This document shows positions 23,501-34,359 of a stretch of 64,000 nt of DNA, in pieces. Each line of letters starts with the position of its first letter. The stretch's first letter is position 1. Under the pieces are notes generated by a model. The model saw only the letters and a list, made by a program, of their open reading frames with translations. It was not told the origin of the DNA and made no database searches. A program made the translations under genes and the position numbers. This DNA is from Posidonia oceanica (Eukaryota; Streptophyta; Magnoliopsida; Alismatales; Posidoniaceae): contig JAZBRS010000020.1 of the NCBI GenBank assembly GCA_037176725.1, positions 102,690,501-102,754,500 on the forward strand, in the 5' to 3' direction.

Positions 23501-23548
23501 GAGCTTTTGGCAGTGTGCATGGACGATCTAAACACCGGGATTACTACA
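17542..23548 (+). mobile_element. Element A, complete 3' LTR (6007 bp)
   Basis: Begins TGTTGACACCCC right after the polypurine tract and ends ATTACTACA, the same end as the 5' LTR. In order it holds an AT-rich start; a 750-bp A-rich low-complexity stretch (about 18230-18990); a CT-rich then GC-rich stretch (about 19090-20700) that mimics plant 5' gene sequence but has no sustained conserved ORF; a repeated 'GCATTTTAGTCC'-like region (about 20700-21800); the candidate leader intron 22051-22374; the 30-bp array; and a conserved box around GTGCCTAACACCTTCCCC (about 23160). B sequence follows immediately, with CTAGC (23549-23553) as expected target duplicate. Confidence 0.95.
22500..22862 (+). 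repeat. 30-bp LTR minisatellite, A 3' LTR
   Basis: Same array as 1138-1515 but shorter by a copy or more. The difference between the two LTRs of one element shows the array changes length after insertion. Confidence 0.85.
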
Positions 23549-24929
23549 CTAGCATTGTTGGCGTCCAACACCTGCTGGAGGCAAACAGCATGCAGATTTT
23601 GGAAAACAATGTATTCTAGCTATATGGATGCAATACAGGTGCAAATATACAGCTAAATGGGTGCATGACATGTAGGTCTAACCTAACAAAAGATTAGAAG
23701 AGGGATCAGAGCAGGAGGCAAGCTAGGATCAAGGATCAAAGCAAGCAGGTTGTTGGACGCCTGTAGGCTTGGCGTCCAACGTTAGATGCCAGAGGGACAG
23801 GCGTCTAACATAGATCACAAGACAAGGAGAGAAAGAAGCATATAGAAAGCAAAATAAAAATGGGGACATGCATTTGGGCTACTGGAGATGAGCATAGGGC
23901 AGACATGCAAGCAAGGGATCACACAAAAACCAAGAACTTACCAACTGCAGCTTGTGCCAAGCCAGAGGCACAACCAGAGTGTTGGACGCAAGCTAGGCCA
24001 GCGTCCAATGTTGGACGCCAGCACCAGCAGCGTACAAAGCCCTGGGAGGCACAACACACAATAAAACTTGCATAAAATAGCAAACAAACTAATGAAGGAT
24101 GAAGAACAGTTGCAAAGGAAGCAAAGCATGCATGGAAACACAGGAGACATGCAAAGAGCCAGATCAGAATATCATGTAGGCTAACAGAAGCCAAACAGAT
24201 GGACTGCGGTGTTAGACGCTGGAGGCAGCAGCATTCAACATTGGACGCTGAAGCCCCTGGCATCCAACGACAGTAGGATGCATACTCACCTGTGCTAAGG
24301 GGGAGCTCAGCTCTAACCCCACCTATATGCATGCAGACATACTAGAGACAGGTAAGAGCAAACAGGAACATGCATAGAAAGCATTTAATCCAGGAGAACA
24401 AAATAAAAGGAAACATGCATAGGAATATAGGATTAAACTTGCAAAAGGAAGTTATGCAACTTGAAAAGACCTAGCAAACCTAAGCATGGTTGCCATAGGG
24501 GCCAGGCATCTCTAAGCAAGCATGGATCATAAGCAAATATCAAGAAATAAGCAAGGTGTAGGCATGGCAACAAGCTATAGCTAACAGATGTGTTGGACGC
24601 TGGGTGAACCAACGTCCAACGTTGGACGCGGCTCACCCAAACGTCCAACACAGGCAGGAAGCAAGATGAACTTAAATCATGCAAAAGGCTTAGGCATGGA
24701 TCAAAGCATGGATATGGGCATGGTATGACATTAGAAAACAAATAAAGGAGGCATGCTGCATGGGTTTACAGAAAACAAGCAATGACAAAGCATGGAAGGC
24801 ATCAAAACAGGAGCAAGGCAAGACAGAGTGTTGGATGCCTGACCTTGCAGCGTCCAACACACTAAACTCTCTTCTGGCCACGAATCACGGCCAAAAGGGT
24901 TCAAAAAAAATATGAAAATGCATGGGAAC
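23549..24929 (-). mobile_element. Element B 3' LTR, middle fragment
   Basis: 23549-24140 aligns with 54323-54912 of B's 5' LTR. The left part of this LTR lies beyond element A, outside the window. The rest (24140-24929) has no counterpart in the shortened 5' LTR. It contains several GTTGGACGC/GCGTCCAAC dyads. No gene. Confidence 0.85.
24925..24929. other. Target site duplication of solo LTR C (left)
   Basis: GGAAC, repeated exactly at 30708-30712 on the other side. Confidence 0.9.
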
Positions 24930-27900
24930 TATTGACACCCCATCTTGGCAGGCTTGGACCACTTGGAGCCCTCCTAGTGATTGCTGGACTCAAACCCAAA
25001 ACAAACCAAACCCTAACCCTCCTCTTTACCCTTCAAAACCAAGCAAACTTGACCTAAGCCTTTACCCCTCTTCCCAAGCTCAAAACCTAACCAAAATCCA
25101 TAGGAAAACCCACCAACACCCACTTAGCAAACCTACCCAAGAACTTAGAAACTTTCAAACCTAGACCATTCCCAAAAACCCTAGAAAACCTAGGCAAAAC
25201 TCCCCTTTTTCTACACCTTAAAACCCTTCCAAAACCTTCTTAGAATCAAACCAAAACTTCAGAACGAACACCTCAAATCCTAGACTGCCCACTCACCAAT
25301 TTTCATCCCATTCCAAGACCTTTAAGACCTCCATTCACCCAAATTATCCTTTTCTCTCTCCGGGATTATCAGTTTCTCTCTCCTCTCTCTCTCCTGATTA
25401 TCATCTCTCTTTTTCATCCCCTCCTTACCCTTTCTCTGGTCCGGCTGTGGGCCCCCTTTGTGCTTCTATCCTTCCTCTATCTTATTCCTATTTTTACTTT
25501 ATTTTTAACACTTTCCCTAATTTTCAAAAAATCCTTTTCCTTCAACTCATCTCTTTTCCCTTTATTCTTCCTTTTTCCCTTCTCTTCTTCTTTCTCTTTT
25601 CCCCTTTCTTTCTCTTGCAAAAATCCATAAAAACCCCTAAAAATCTGTAAAACCCCAAAACATAAAAGAAACAAATCAGAACCCTAAGAAAAACAATTAA
25701 AAAACATTAAACAAGCAATTAAAAACCTAAACTTAACTAAATCAAGCTAAAAGGAAAACCAAGCATGTAAGCTAAAAAATGCAAAACAAATCAAAAGAAA
25801 ACACTGAAAAATCAAGAAAAAACTAAAATGAAATCAGAACCCACCAAGAGTGAAAAACTCCATCAGAAGAATTAAAAAACAAATCCTAAAAAGAAGAATC
25901 AAAAAACAAACATTAAAACAAGTAATTAAAGAAGCAAAAGACTTAACCTAACAAACCTAAGAAAAAACAAATTAAAAAAACTTAATTAAAAGGAAAAGAA
26001 AAACACATTTAAAAGACTTAAAAACACCCCATCAAACCAGAGAAATCTAACTGAAAACTTCAAGAAAAATCAACAAATAAAAATCAAAGCATAATGTAAA
26101 AGACTTAAGAAAGAAAAAACCCTAAGGAGACTAAAACTTAAAAACCTAAAAACAACCCTGGTTAATACGAAAATAAATCCTAAAAAATCCTAATCAATAT
26201 CCTAAGTGTCCAACAAGGGAAACACAATTTTTAAAAACAATTTAAAAAAAGGTTTAACAAACATTTAATCAAGTGAAAACTAATTAAAAGCAAAACCAAA
26301 ACCCTAAAACCCTAATCAAGCCCAAAACACATTAATCAACCCAAAATGGCCATTAAAAAATTTAATTAAAACCCTAATTCACATCACAACCTTTCTAGTA
26401 TTTTTATTTATTTTTAGTTCCTTTTTACTAATTTTATTTCCCCATTCTACCCTCTCTTCTTTCTTACTTCTCTTTTTCTTTCTTTCCTTTCCTTATTGGG
26501 CCCAATCTAGCCCATTTTTCTTTTTTTCTTTTATTTCTTTGTCCTTCGGCCCACAGTCCGGCCTCCTTCTTCCTTCTTCTTCCTCAACCTTCTCTGCATT
26601 TTCTCCCATTTTTCTCCCACGAGCAGCTGCTGCAGTATTCCCTCCTCCGTTTGAATTTGAGCTTCCATCCAATCAGCACCAGAGCTCGCCGCTTCACCTC
26701 CATCTCAGCGTCTTTTCCGGAGGCATTCATTGCCGGCCGACATCCATCGCGTCTGCTGCAGTGCCGCCGGTGGATTTCAAATCTTCTAGCGCGCCAGCAG
26801 CCGGCCTCCACCAGATTTAAGCTGCCCTTCCTTCATTTCCATCAGTGGGCAACAATCATCAGCGGGAGAAAAATCAGAGAGAATCCAGAGAGAGCAGACC
26901 TCAGAGCCCAATTCCAGAAGCCAGAATCCATTCCGTTTCTTCCACCTGAGCAGCTCCTTTCTTCTTCTCTGCCTCCTCCAATTTCCAGAAAAGAGTGTGG
27001 CCAGAGGGAGTGTCTGAGAGCCACCTTTGCGTCCCGGAGAGAGCTCCCCAATTCCAGAGCATTACCCCACTGAAAATCCTCCACTTTTCTTCCTCTGATT
27101 TCAGCAAGACTTCTCCTTCTTTTCCCAGTAACCCAAACCCCGTCCAAGTCCCAATTCCTCTTCCAATTGATCCCCCAAACTCACCCAGCAACCCAGCTAT
27201 CTCCCTCCACCATCCCATTGCCTTTCCACTGCACGAAACACCTTCAAATCACCCTGAACACCAACCAGAACCCAACACAACTCCTCTCAGCAATTCCCTC
27301 CACTCCAGCCCACAACCTTCTCCCAAAATCCACCCAGAGACTCACCGAACCTCCACCTTTCCAGAGCCCCCGACCTCGAACCCAACCATCCACCACAGCT
27401 TCCAAACTCCACAACAAACACCTATCCTAACCTCAGACCAAAATCGGACCCAACTCCCAAACTCTCTCCACACCTTCTAGAAACCCTTTCCAACCATCCA
27501 AATCCCTTCTCCAGACCCCCAGCAACCTCCTGGAGGGCTCCACTCCACCGGACGAGCAGCAACAGCCACCCTCCATCTCCGGTTCCTTTCTGAGAACCTA
27601 AAAGCGCCGGATCTTCTGTCGAGCTGCAGAACCTCCGTCTGATCGACCGAGAAGCACCAGAAGCACCCCCTGAGGAAGTCCCAGCCACCGCGAGCCGCTG
27701 GAGATCGCCGCTGCAACCAGACGAGCGTCGCCGGCCAGCTCCGACACTGTTGAGGTCGGGAGGACGCACTAGACGCGAAGACAGGTATTTCTTCACCTCC
27801 TCCGCTCTCTGTCCCTCCTCTGCTGCTTTTCCGCTGTCCAGAAGCAAGTCTCCGGCCTTCCTGCTCTGATCGCGACTCGCCGGACAGAGCTTCTTCTCCG

Positions 27901-30707
27901 GCGCCGGCCTCCGCTCTTCCCGATGCTCCAGCCAACAGAACGTCGCCCCGACGGTCCCCGGAGCTCCGCACGAACGTCAGCTCCAGCTCCCGCCGATCAG
28001 CACCTCCACAAGCCCCCTGTGCCGGCGGTGCTAAGGTCCGATAGCTTACTGCTACAGTACCTACCATCGCCGGCAAGTCACTGTTCCTTTATTTTTCCAA
28101 TTATAAAGTTTCTGTGTGAATATTGCATGTCTGCCTTAAGTTATTTCATTTTTGCATTCTAGTCCTTATGCCTTTTAATCTGCTTAGTTTTTAATTTAAA
28201 ACCATGCAAAATTGCTTTAATTATTCCTGCTTTTCTGTATTTTCATCCTAGTCCTTTTACTGTGCTATTTAGCTGTAATTTTTTGTGTTTTAGCCCCTCT
28301 GGTTTCCATTTTTGCATATAGGTCCTACATTAAATCAGTTCATTTAAATGCATCATTTTTACCATATAAAATTGCATTCTGTGTCCCTGCATTTCGTTGT
28401 TTTTGCATCTAGGTCCTGTGCACTATAGTAACTTAGGTTTCATTTTTAAGTTTGCATACTGCATTGCATATTTTACCTCATGGTTTTGCATTTTTGCATG
28501 TAGGTCCATTTTAAATATGCAGTAACTGTTTTGCATGCATTTTGGCTTATTGCATTGCATTTTCAACCCTGCATTTTTCAAAAATTGCATGTCAGTCCCC
28601 AGGCCTTGATTTCAGAGCATGTTTACCATATAAAATTGCATTTTTGACCTTGCATGATTTCAAAATTACACATAGGTCCTTGCATCCTTTAAAAATCATG
28701 TAAAAAGACTGTTTTGCCCCTAAAGTTGCATCTTAGCTCCTATGCTTACAAATTGCATGTAGACCCTCCACTTGCATTCCCGGACTTCCCAGAACCCTGT
28801 TTTCTGGAAAATTTGCACTTTAGACCCTAGTTTTTTCCAAAATTACCCTCTGATTTCCATTTGTTTTCAAAACTTCTTCCAATGCATGCCCTCTTTTCAA
28901 AATAGCTTTCTGAGCCCAGTCTTTTGCAAAATAAAGCCCTGCCCTCTCCTGTTTTCAAAACTCTCTCCTGTGGGCCCCATCCTTTTTGAAAATTTGCATT
29001 TAGCCCCCTTCTCTTTTCAAAAATGGCATTTGAACCTCTGTTTTTCTAAAAATTCCCCTCTTGTCTTTTCTTACATCTTGCATGCATCCTGCATTCATTT
29101 AGCTTTGCATTTTAGCATCCCTTTGCACACACTAAGCACCTTTAGCTCCCCTTCACTTGGGAGGACCTTTTGCACACCCCTAGGACCTCCTGAACACCTA
29201 GATCTGTTCTTCTCCCCTGTCCTGGCCTTCCTGCCTTGAAGCTGCGATATCTTCCGATCCGGCTGTTGGATCTTCTCAAGTAAGCTGCCCAGGCCACCGC
29301 AGCGAAGCGCTCTTCAGCATGGACCAAGCAGATCTCAGATCAGGCTCCCGGATTTCCAGGTATGTCTTCCTGAACTCCTGCATTGCATTCATTTGCATGC
29401 CATTTGCATAGTTTTCCTCGTTTTCGATTTCTGTCTCTTTGAGCATGTAGAATAGGACTTCCTCTTCTTGTCTATCAACTCAGGTCCCTGTTTCGTGTAC
29501 TCTTGGGCGTTTTGTGTTGAGTTTTCCCTGGATTCACCACTTAATGTGACTTTCTTCCCCCTTTTCCATGATCCGATCGCATCGCGAGCTTTGGGCAGCG
29601 TGCGAGACACACCGTGGAACGGTTTAGCGGGAAATGGTCGCAAAAGAAGTGGCAATCCCCCTGTTTGCTCACTCTCCCCTTTGTAGGTCTTCACACCTAC
29701 TCTGTGTGGCCCCGAACAGCGCCTGTTCTCACACATGCGCTGTTCTGCTTCTCCTTTTACTGCTTCTAATCTTTTCCTTGCATTTGCATTCGCTCGGCTT
29801 TTTTCGAGGTTTTCTCTCCCTGCTTTTGGCACCGTTTTGCGTGCCCGCTCTCGTTGTGGCACCATTTTGCGTGCCTGCTTTGTCTTTCGCGTCATTTTGC
29901 GCACTCGCCCTGTTTTTGGCACAGTTTTGCGTGCCCATCATCGCCTTTTGCACCGATTTGCGTGCCGCCTTGCTTTCTCGCCCGTTTTGCGTGCCGACCT
30001 TGTCCTTTTGCACCGTTTTGCGTGCTTTCTTGTTTTTCGCCTCGTTTTGCGTGTTTTACGCCGTTTTCTCTTGCATGTCGATCGCATTGCATGGTTTTGC
30101 CGTTGTTTTGCTTTTTCGCTTGCATTTGCATATAGGGCTGTGATGCTTACTGCCTGGAGTTCTCACGAGCCAGGTTTCGCCCGGTTCGGAACACGGACAG
30201 CGTAGCTGAGCACTTAGACAGCACGTTTACTTCCTTGCCCTGCATCTCTCCACTTAGAGCACATCTTGAGCATTCATTTAGGCATTCATAGGCACATAAG
30301 CATTCAATCCCGCATTTCCCTGCGTATGCGAGCGTAAGCCTAGAAAGACCGATTCTCGGGCGTGTCGGGGGTGCCTAACACCTTCCCCGCACGTAACAGG
30401 AGTCCTTGCCCTGTCTTTTGGCCCGCAATGACCATACTGCCCTTATCCTAGGCTAGAGTCATCTCATTTGCATGTATTTGCATTTGTTTCCTTTGCATTG
30501 CTTTGCTTTGCATTTCTTGCTTGGTTTCGCGTGTTAATTCACGCATTTCCCTCGATTTTCCTTGTCTCCCGTTAATGGACATGGTGGCGACTCTGATTTG
30601 TCTTATCTTTCTCTTTTCTCCTCGATTTTAAGTGTTTTCGAGTTGAGCCTCTTCCTCGGATCCAATCACCGCTAATAGCGAGCCTGATTCCGATCGGGAT
30701 CGCTACA
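24930..30707 (+). mobile_element. Solo LTR C (5778 bp), A family
   Basis: Starts TATTGACACCCC (TG changed to TA), ends GGGATCGCTACA, and is flanked by the 5-bp duplication GGAAC. It carries the same landmarks as A's LTR in the same order: A-rich stretch about 25630-26400, GC-rich stretch about 26540-28080, candidate intron 29360-29686, 30-bp array 29820-30060, GTGCCTAACACCTTCCCC near 30370 and TGGCGACTCTG at 30585. It lacks the 45-bp insertion present at the ends of A and B. No internal region, so it formed by LTR-LTR recombination. No gene inside. Confidence 0.93.
29820..30060 (+). repeat. 30-bp LTR minisatellite, solo LTR C
   Basis: About eight copies of the unit GCACCGTTTTGCGTGCC plus a variable half, the shortest array among the A-family LTRs here. 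Confidence 0.85.
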
Positions 30708-30712
30708 GGAAC
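30708..30712. other. Target site duplication of solo LTR C (right)
   Basis: GGAAC, matching 24925-24929. Confidence 0.9.
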
Positions 30713-31648
30713 GTGCTAATAGACATGCATGACCTACGGTGATAGAGAGCTTACCGTTTGACGGCCTGGAATGGCGGTTCCACCTCGCTTGCCGGTGTTG
30801 CTGATGTAGCGGTAGGAGCTACTCCGGCGAGGTCGCACGAGCTGCTGGAAGCTCCAGAAGAGTCAGCGAAGGGTCAAGGACGGAGAGGGGAGTGCACTCT
30901 ATGCTCTGGAGGTGGCGAATTCTCTTTGAACTCGGTGTGGTGACTGCTGGAATGGTTGGAACTTGCGGTTTTGTTGCAATGGAATGGGTTCATGTGCTGG
31001 AGGTTAGAGTTTGCAGGCCGAATTCTGGCAATTGCAGGTGGTGGCAGGTGCGGGTGAGTGTGGGGAAGCCACGAGGATTGTCAGAGGAGGGCATGGGTGC
31101 TGTCAGAGGGCCGGCGAGGTCGAGGCGGTGGCAGGTGTGGGCGGCGGAAGTTAGTTGCTAGCAGTGAAGGCTTAGAGAGCGATTTAGGTGCTGATGGGGA
31201 GAAGATGGGTAGTAACTTGGGCTTGGAAGGTAGTGGATGGCATGGAGTGGAAGAAGGGACGAGTAGTAAGTGCGGGGAGGCGGTGGAGTGGACGGGCGGT
31301 GAGCCGAAGGGAGCAGAGCAGCCGCTGCTGCAACCGAGTCGTTGGACGCTGGAGCAGAGGGCGTCCAACGTTGGACGCTAGCACAGGGCGCGTCCAACGT
31401 TGGACGCTGCCTATTCCAGTGTCCAACACACTCAGTTGGCCAAAGCTGCAAATGGGCTTGGGCTTGGGCCTAGGAAGATTTTAAAAGTTGTAAAGAGGCT
31501 TGGGTTAGGGCTTTTAAGGTTTGGGCAAGGTTTTGGGCTAGGTTTTGGGCTAGAAAATGGGTTAGGAAAAAGAATGCCATTCCAGAGTCCACACGAGCAT
31601 GCGAAAGAAAACAACCAACTTCCAGGCTGTCAGAATGGAGTGTCTACA
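30713..31648 (-). mobile_element. Element B 3' LTR, start fragment
   Basis: On the minus strand the LTR starts at 31648 with TGTAGACACTCC. 31030-31648 aligns with 54930-55546 of the 5' LTR. 30713-31030 is a GC-rich stretch missing from the 5' LTR. ORFs here are spurious. Compound palindromes are at 31341-31430. Confidence 0.88.
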
Positions 31649-31661
31649 GATGTCCTTCCTT
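31649..31661 (-). other. Polypurine tract of element B
   Basis: On the minus strand AAGGAAGGACATC directly precedes the LTR start. The preceding CGCTCA and upstream sequence match A's 3' end. Confidence 0.65.
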
Positions 31662-32099
31662 GAGCGAGGTCAAGCGTAGCGAGACTGCTGCTAAGGGTAG
31701 ACAAGACACCCTACCTGACGCCGGCAGGAGCGCAAATGACTGTAGGCACGAGTCATCCGCTCGATGGATGCATCAGAAAACATGACTCAGAACCACAATG
31801 CAGATGCAAATGCGAATGCAGATGCTGATGCAATGCGTGCTAATGTGGATGCAATGCATGCCGATGCAGCTATTTACCATGCAATGCTGTTAGAAGAATG
31901 CAGTGCTAATGCAGAAGGGATGCAAAGGAAGCTGCAATGCAATGCGTGGGTTCGGGGATTAGTCCGAGCTCACAAAAAGGGGATGCCTGACAAGACTAAC
32001 GGGCTTGGTATCTGAGCAGTTAGGGCTGCTAGCCCAACAAGCAAAAAGGTAGACAATTGGACGGCTGTCGACCAAGCAGTTAGGGCTGCCAGCCCGCAA
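31662..32099 (-). other. Element B 3' untranslated segment
   Basis: 31660-31900 is homologous to 17280-17528 of A (GCAT-rich words and the CTCGC box). The remainder up to the array shows no gene. Confidence 0.6.
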
Positions 32100-33842
32100 G
32101 GGAAAAAGAAGCAGCTTGTCCTCGCCTGAGGAAACAAGCAAGAAAGGGAAAGGGGGCAGGCAAGCGTGGGCATCGTCTGCACGGAGCGAGGCCACGCAAG
32201 GGCTGATCCTCGCACGAGGATACAGGGTAGGACTCCGAGCATACGGGGTCCGAGAAGAGCTTGTCCTCGCCCAAGGAAGCAAGCAAGAAAAGAAAGGGGA
32301 TAGGCAAGCATGGGCATCGTCCGCACGGAGCGAAGCCACGCAAGGGCTGATCCTCGCACGAGGATACAGGGTAGGACTCCGAGCATACGGGGTCCGAGAA
32401 GAGCTTGTCCTCGGCCGAGGAAGCAAGCAAGAAAAGAAAGGGGATAGGCAAGCATGGGCATCGTCTGCACGGAACGAGGCCATGCAAGGGCTGATCCTCG
32501 CACGAGGATACAGGGCAGGACTCCGAGCATACGGGGTCCGAGAAGAGCTTGTCCTCGCCCGAGGAAACAAGCGCGGTCTCCATGCGGATGGAGACGGTAA
32601 AGGCTTGTCCTCGCTCGAGGAAGCAAGCGGGGGATTCCGCACGGACAGAATCCGAAGGGGGGCTTGTCCTCGCCTGAGGAAGCAAGCAGCAGTCTGATCC
32701 TCGCCCGAGGGGACAGACAGGGGACTTCGTCCACACGAAGCGAAGTCACCTGGGGGGCTCATCCCCGGCCATGGAAACAAGCGGGAGGGAAAGAAGAAAG
32801 AAGCTTGTCCTCGCCCGAGGAAGCAAGCAGGCGGGACCCCGTCCGCACGGAGGGAAGCCATGCAGGAAAGGAAAAAGGCTTGTCCTCGCCTGAGGAAGCA
32901 AGCAGGAGGGGAAGAAGAAAGAGGCTTGTCCTCGCCCGAGGAAGCAAGCAAGCGAAACTCCATACGGAGCAAAGTCACGCGAAACAGAAAAAGGCTGGTC
33001 CTCGCCCGAGGACAAGCAAGAAAGACAAAAGACTTGTCCTCGCCCGAGGACAAGCAGGAAAAGAAAGGAGGCAGGCAAGCATGGGCATCGTCCGCACGGA
33101 GCGAAGCCACGCAAGGGCTGATCCTCACACGAGGATACAGGGAAGGACTCCGAGCATACGGGGTCCGAGAAGAGCTTGTCCTTGCCTGAGGAAGCAAGTA
33201 GCACGCGCATACGCTTATCCTCGGTCGAGGAGTAAGCAGGCCTCATCGTCCGCACGGAGCGAAGCCACGCAAGGGCTGATCCTCACACGAGGATACAGGG
33301 AAGGACTCCGAGCATACGAGGTCCGAGAAGAGCTTGTCCTCGCCCGAGGAAGCAAGTGAGGCGCGCACACGCTTATCCTCGGTCGAGGAGTAAGCGGACC
33401 TGATCCTCGCCCGAGGAAATAGGGAAACTCCATTCGCACGGAGCTGCGCAAGGCTTATCCTCGCCCGAGGAAGCAAGCGGGTCTGATCCTCGCCCAAGCA
33501 AATAGACAGGGGCTTTGTCCACACAGAGCCAAGCAGGGCTTGTCCTCGTCCGAGGAAGCAAGCAAGAAAGGAAAAGGGCTTGTCCTCGCCCGAGGACAAG
33601 CAAGAAAAACAAAAGACTTATCCTCACCCGAGGACAAGCAGGAAAAGAAAGGAGGCGGGCAAGCGTAGGCATCATCCGCACGGAGCGAAGCCACGCAAGG
33701 GTTGATCCTCGTAGGAGGATACAGGGCAGGACTCCGAGCATACGGGGTCCGAGAAGAGCTTGTCCTCGCCCGAGGAAGCAAGCAAGAGAAAAAAAAGGCT
33801 TGTCCTCGCCCGAGGAAACAAGCAGGAAAAGCAAGAAAGTGA
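32100..33842 (-). repeat. Tandem array of element B (short palindromes, ~144-bp higher order)
   Basis: Dozens of copies of GCTTGTCCTCGCCCGAGGA followed by (A)AGCAAGC or CAAGC. Several copies are near-perfect palindromes (CTTGTCCTCG..CGAGGACAAG). A higher-order unit of ~144 bp repeats at 32168, 32312 and 32456 and again at about 33075 and 33668. It joins that palindrome to TCCTCGCACGAGGA, GTCCGCACGGAGCG and GGACTCCG..CGGGGTCC, each itself an inverted repeat. Not related in sequence to A's arrays. ORFs of up to 412 codons across it are repeat artefacts. Confidence 0.92.
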
Positions 33843-33866
33843 TACTAGAGAGCAGCTAAAAAGATG

Positions 33867-33894
33867 CCCCTGGTATCAAGGATGATACCAAGGG
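33867..33894. other. Conserved hairpin (B)
   Basis: CCCCTGGTATCA, a 4-nt loop, then TGATACCAAGGG, with one mismatch in the stem. It is the counterpart of 15324-15352 in A and likewise sits at the edge of the array. Confidence 0.75.
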
Positions 33895-34359
33895 ACAGTC
33901 GAGGCGCCCCTAGTATCAAAAGCAAGGAAAATGCAGACAAAACTAACACGTTTGCCAAGTAAGCAGTTGGGAATGCCAGCCTAGAGTGATTTAGGCAAAT
34001 GCGATTGCGGCGATGCATGGGTCTGCAAAGGTTCTTGCGTGCATGTTGACTACGGGGGGAGCTTTGTTGCAACTCTCTTGCTGAGGCTGCAGATTGCATG
34101 GTGCTTGTAGAGGGAACTGTTCTAGATTTCTTGCAAGGCTGCTTTAGGATGCTTGCATGGGCTAACGCTTTCGAGTGCTTCATGCAGGTCCAGTAACAAC
34201 CTAGCAAGAAGAGATATGCAATAGGCAAGGCATGCAACACAAACAAATGACGTGAAACGTCTTTGTATTGAGTGAATCTCTAGTTACACGCCTCTGGCAG
34301 GTCAAGAAGATACAGCATGACTCAAGAAAAGCTATACAAGCAAACAACTGCATGGACGC

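Noticed and set aside
24930..30707. Full-length element C
   Set aside because: No PBS, PPT or coding sequence between the GGAAC duplicates; only one LTR.
31959..33834. Long ORFs up to 412 codons on both strands
   Set aside because: They span the B tandem array; openness comes from repeat periodicity, and the translations repeat the same phrases in several frames.
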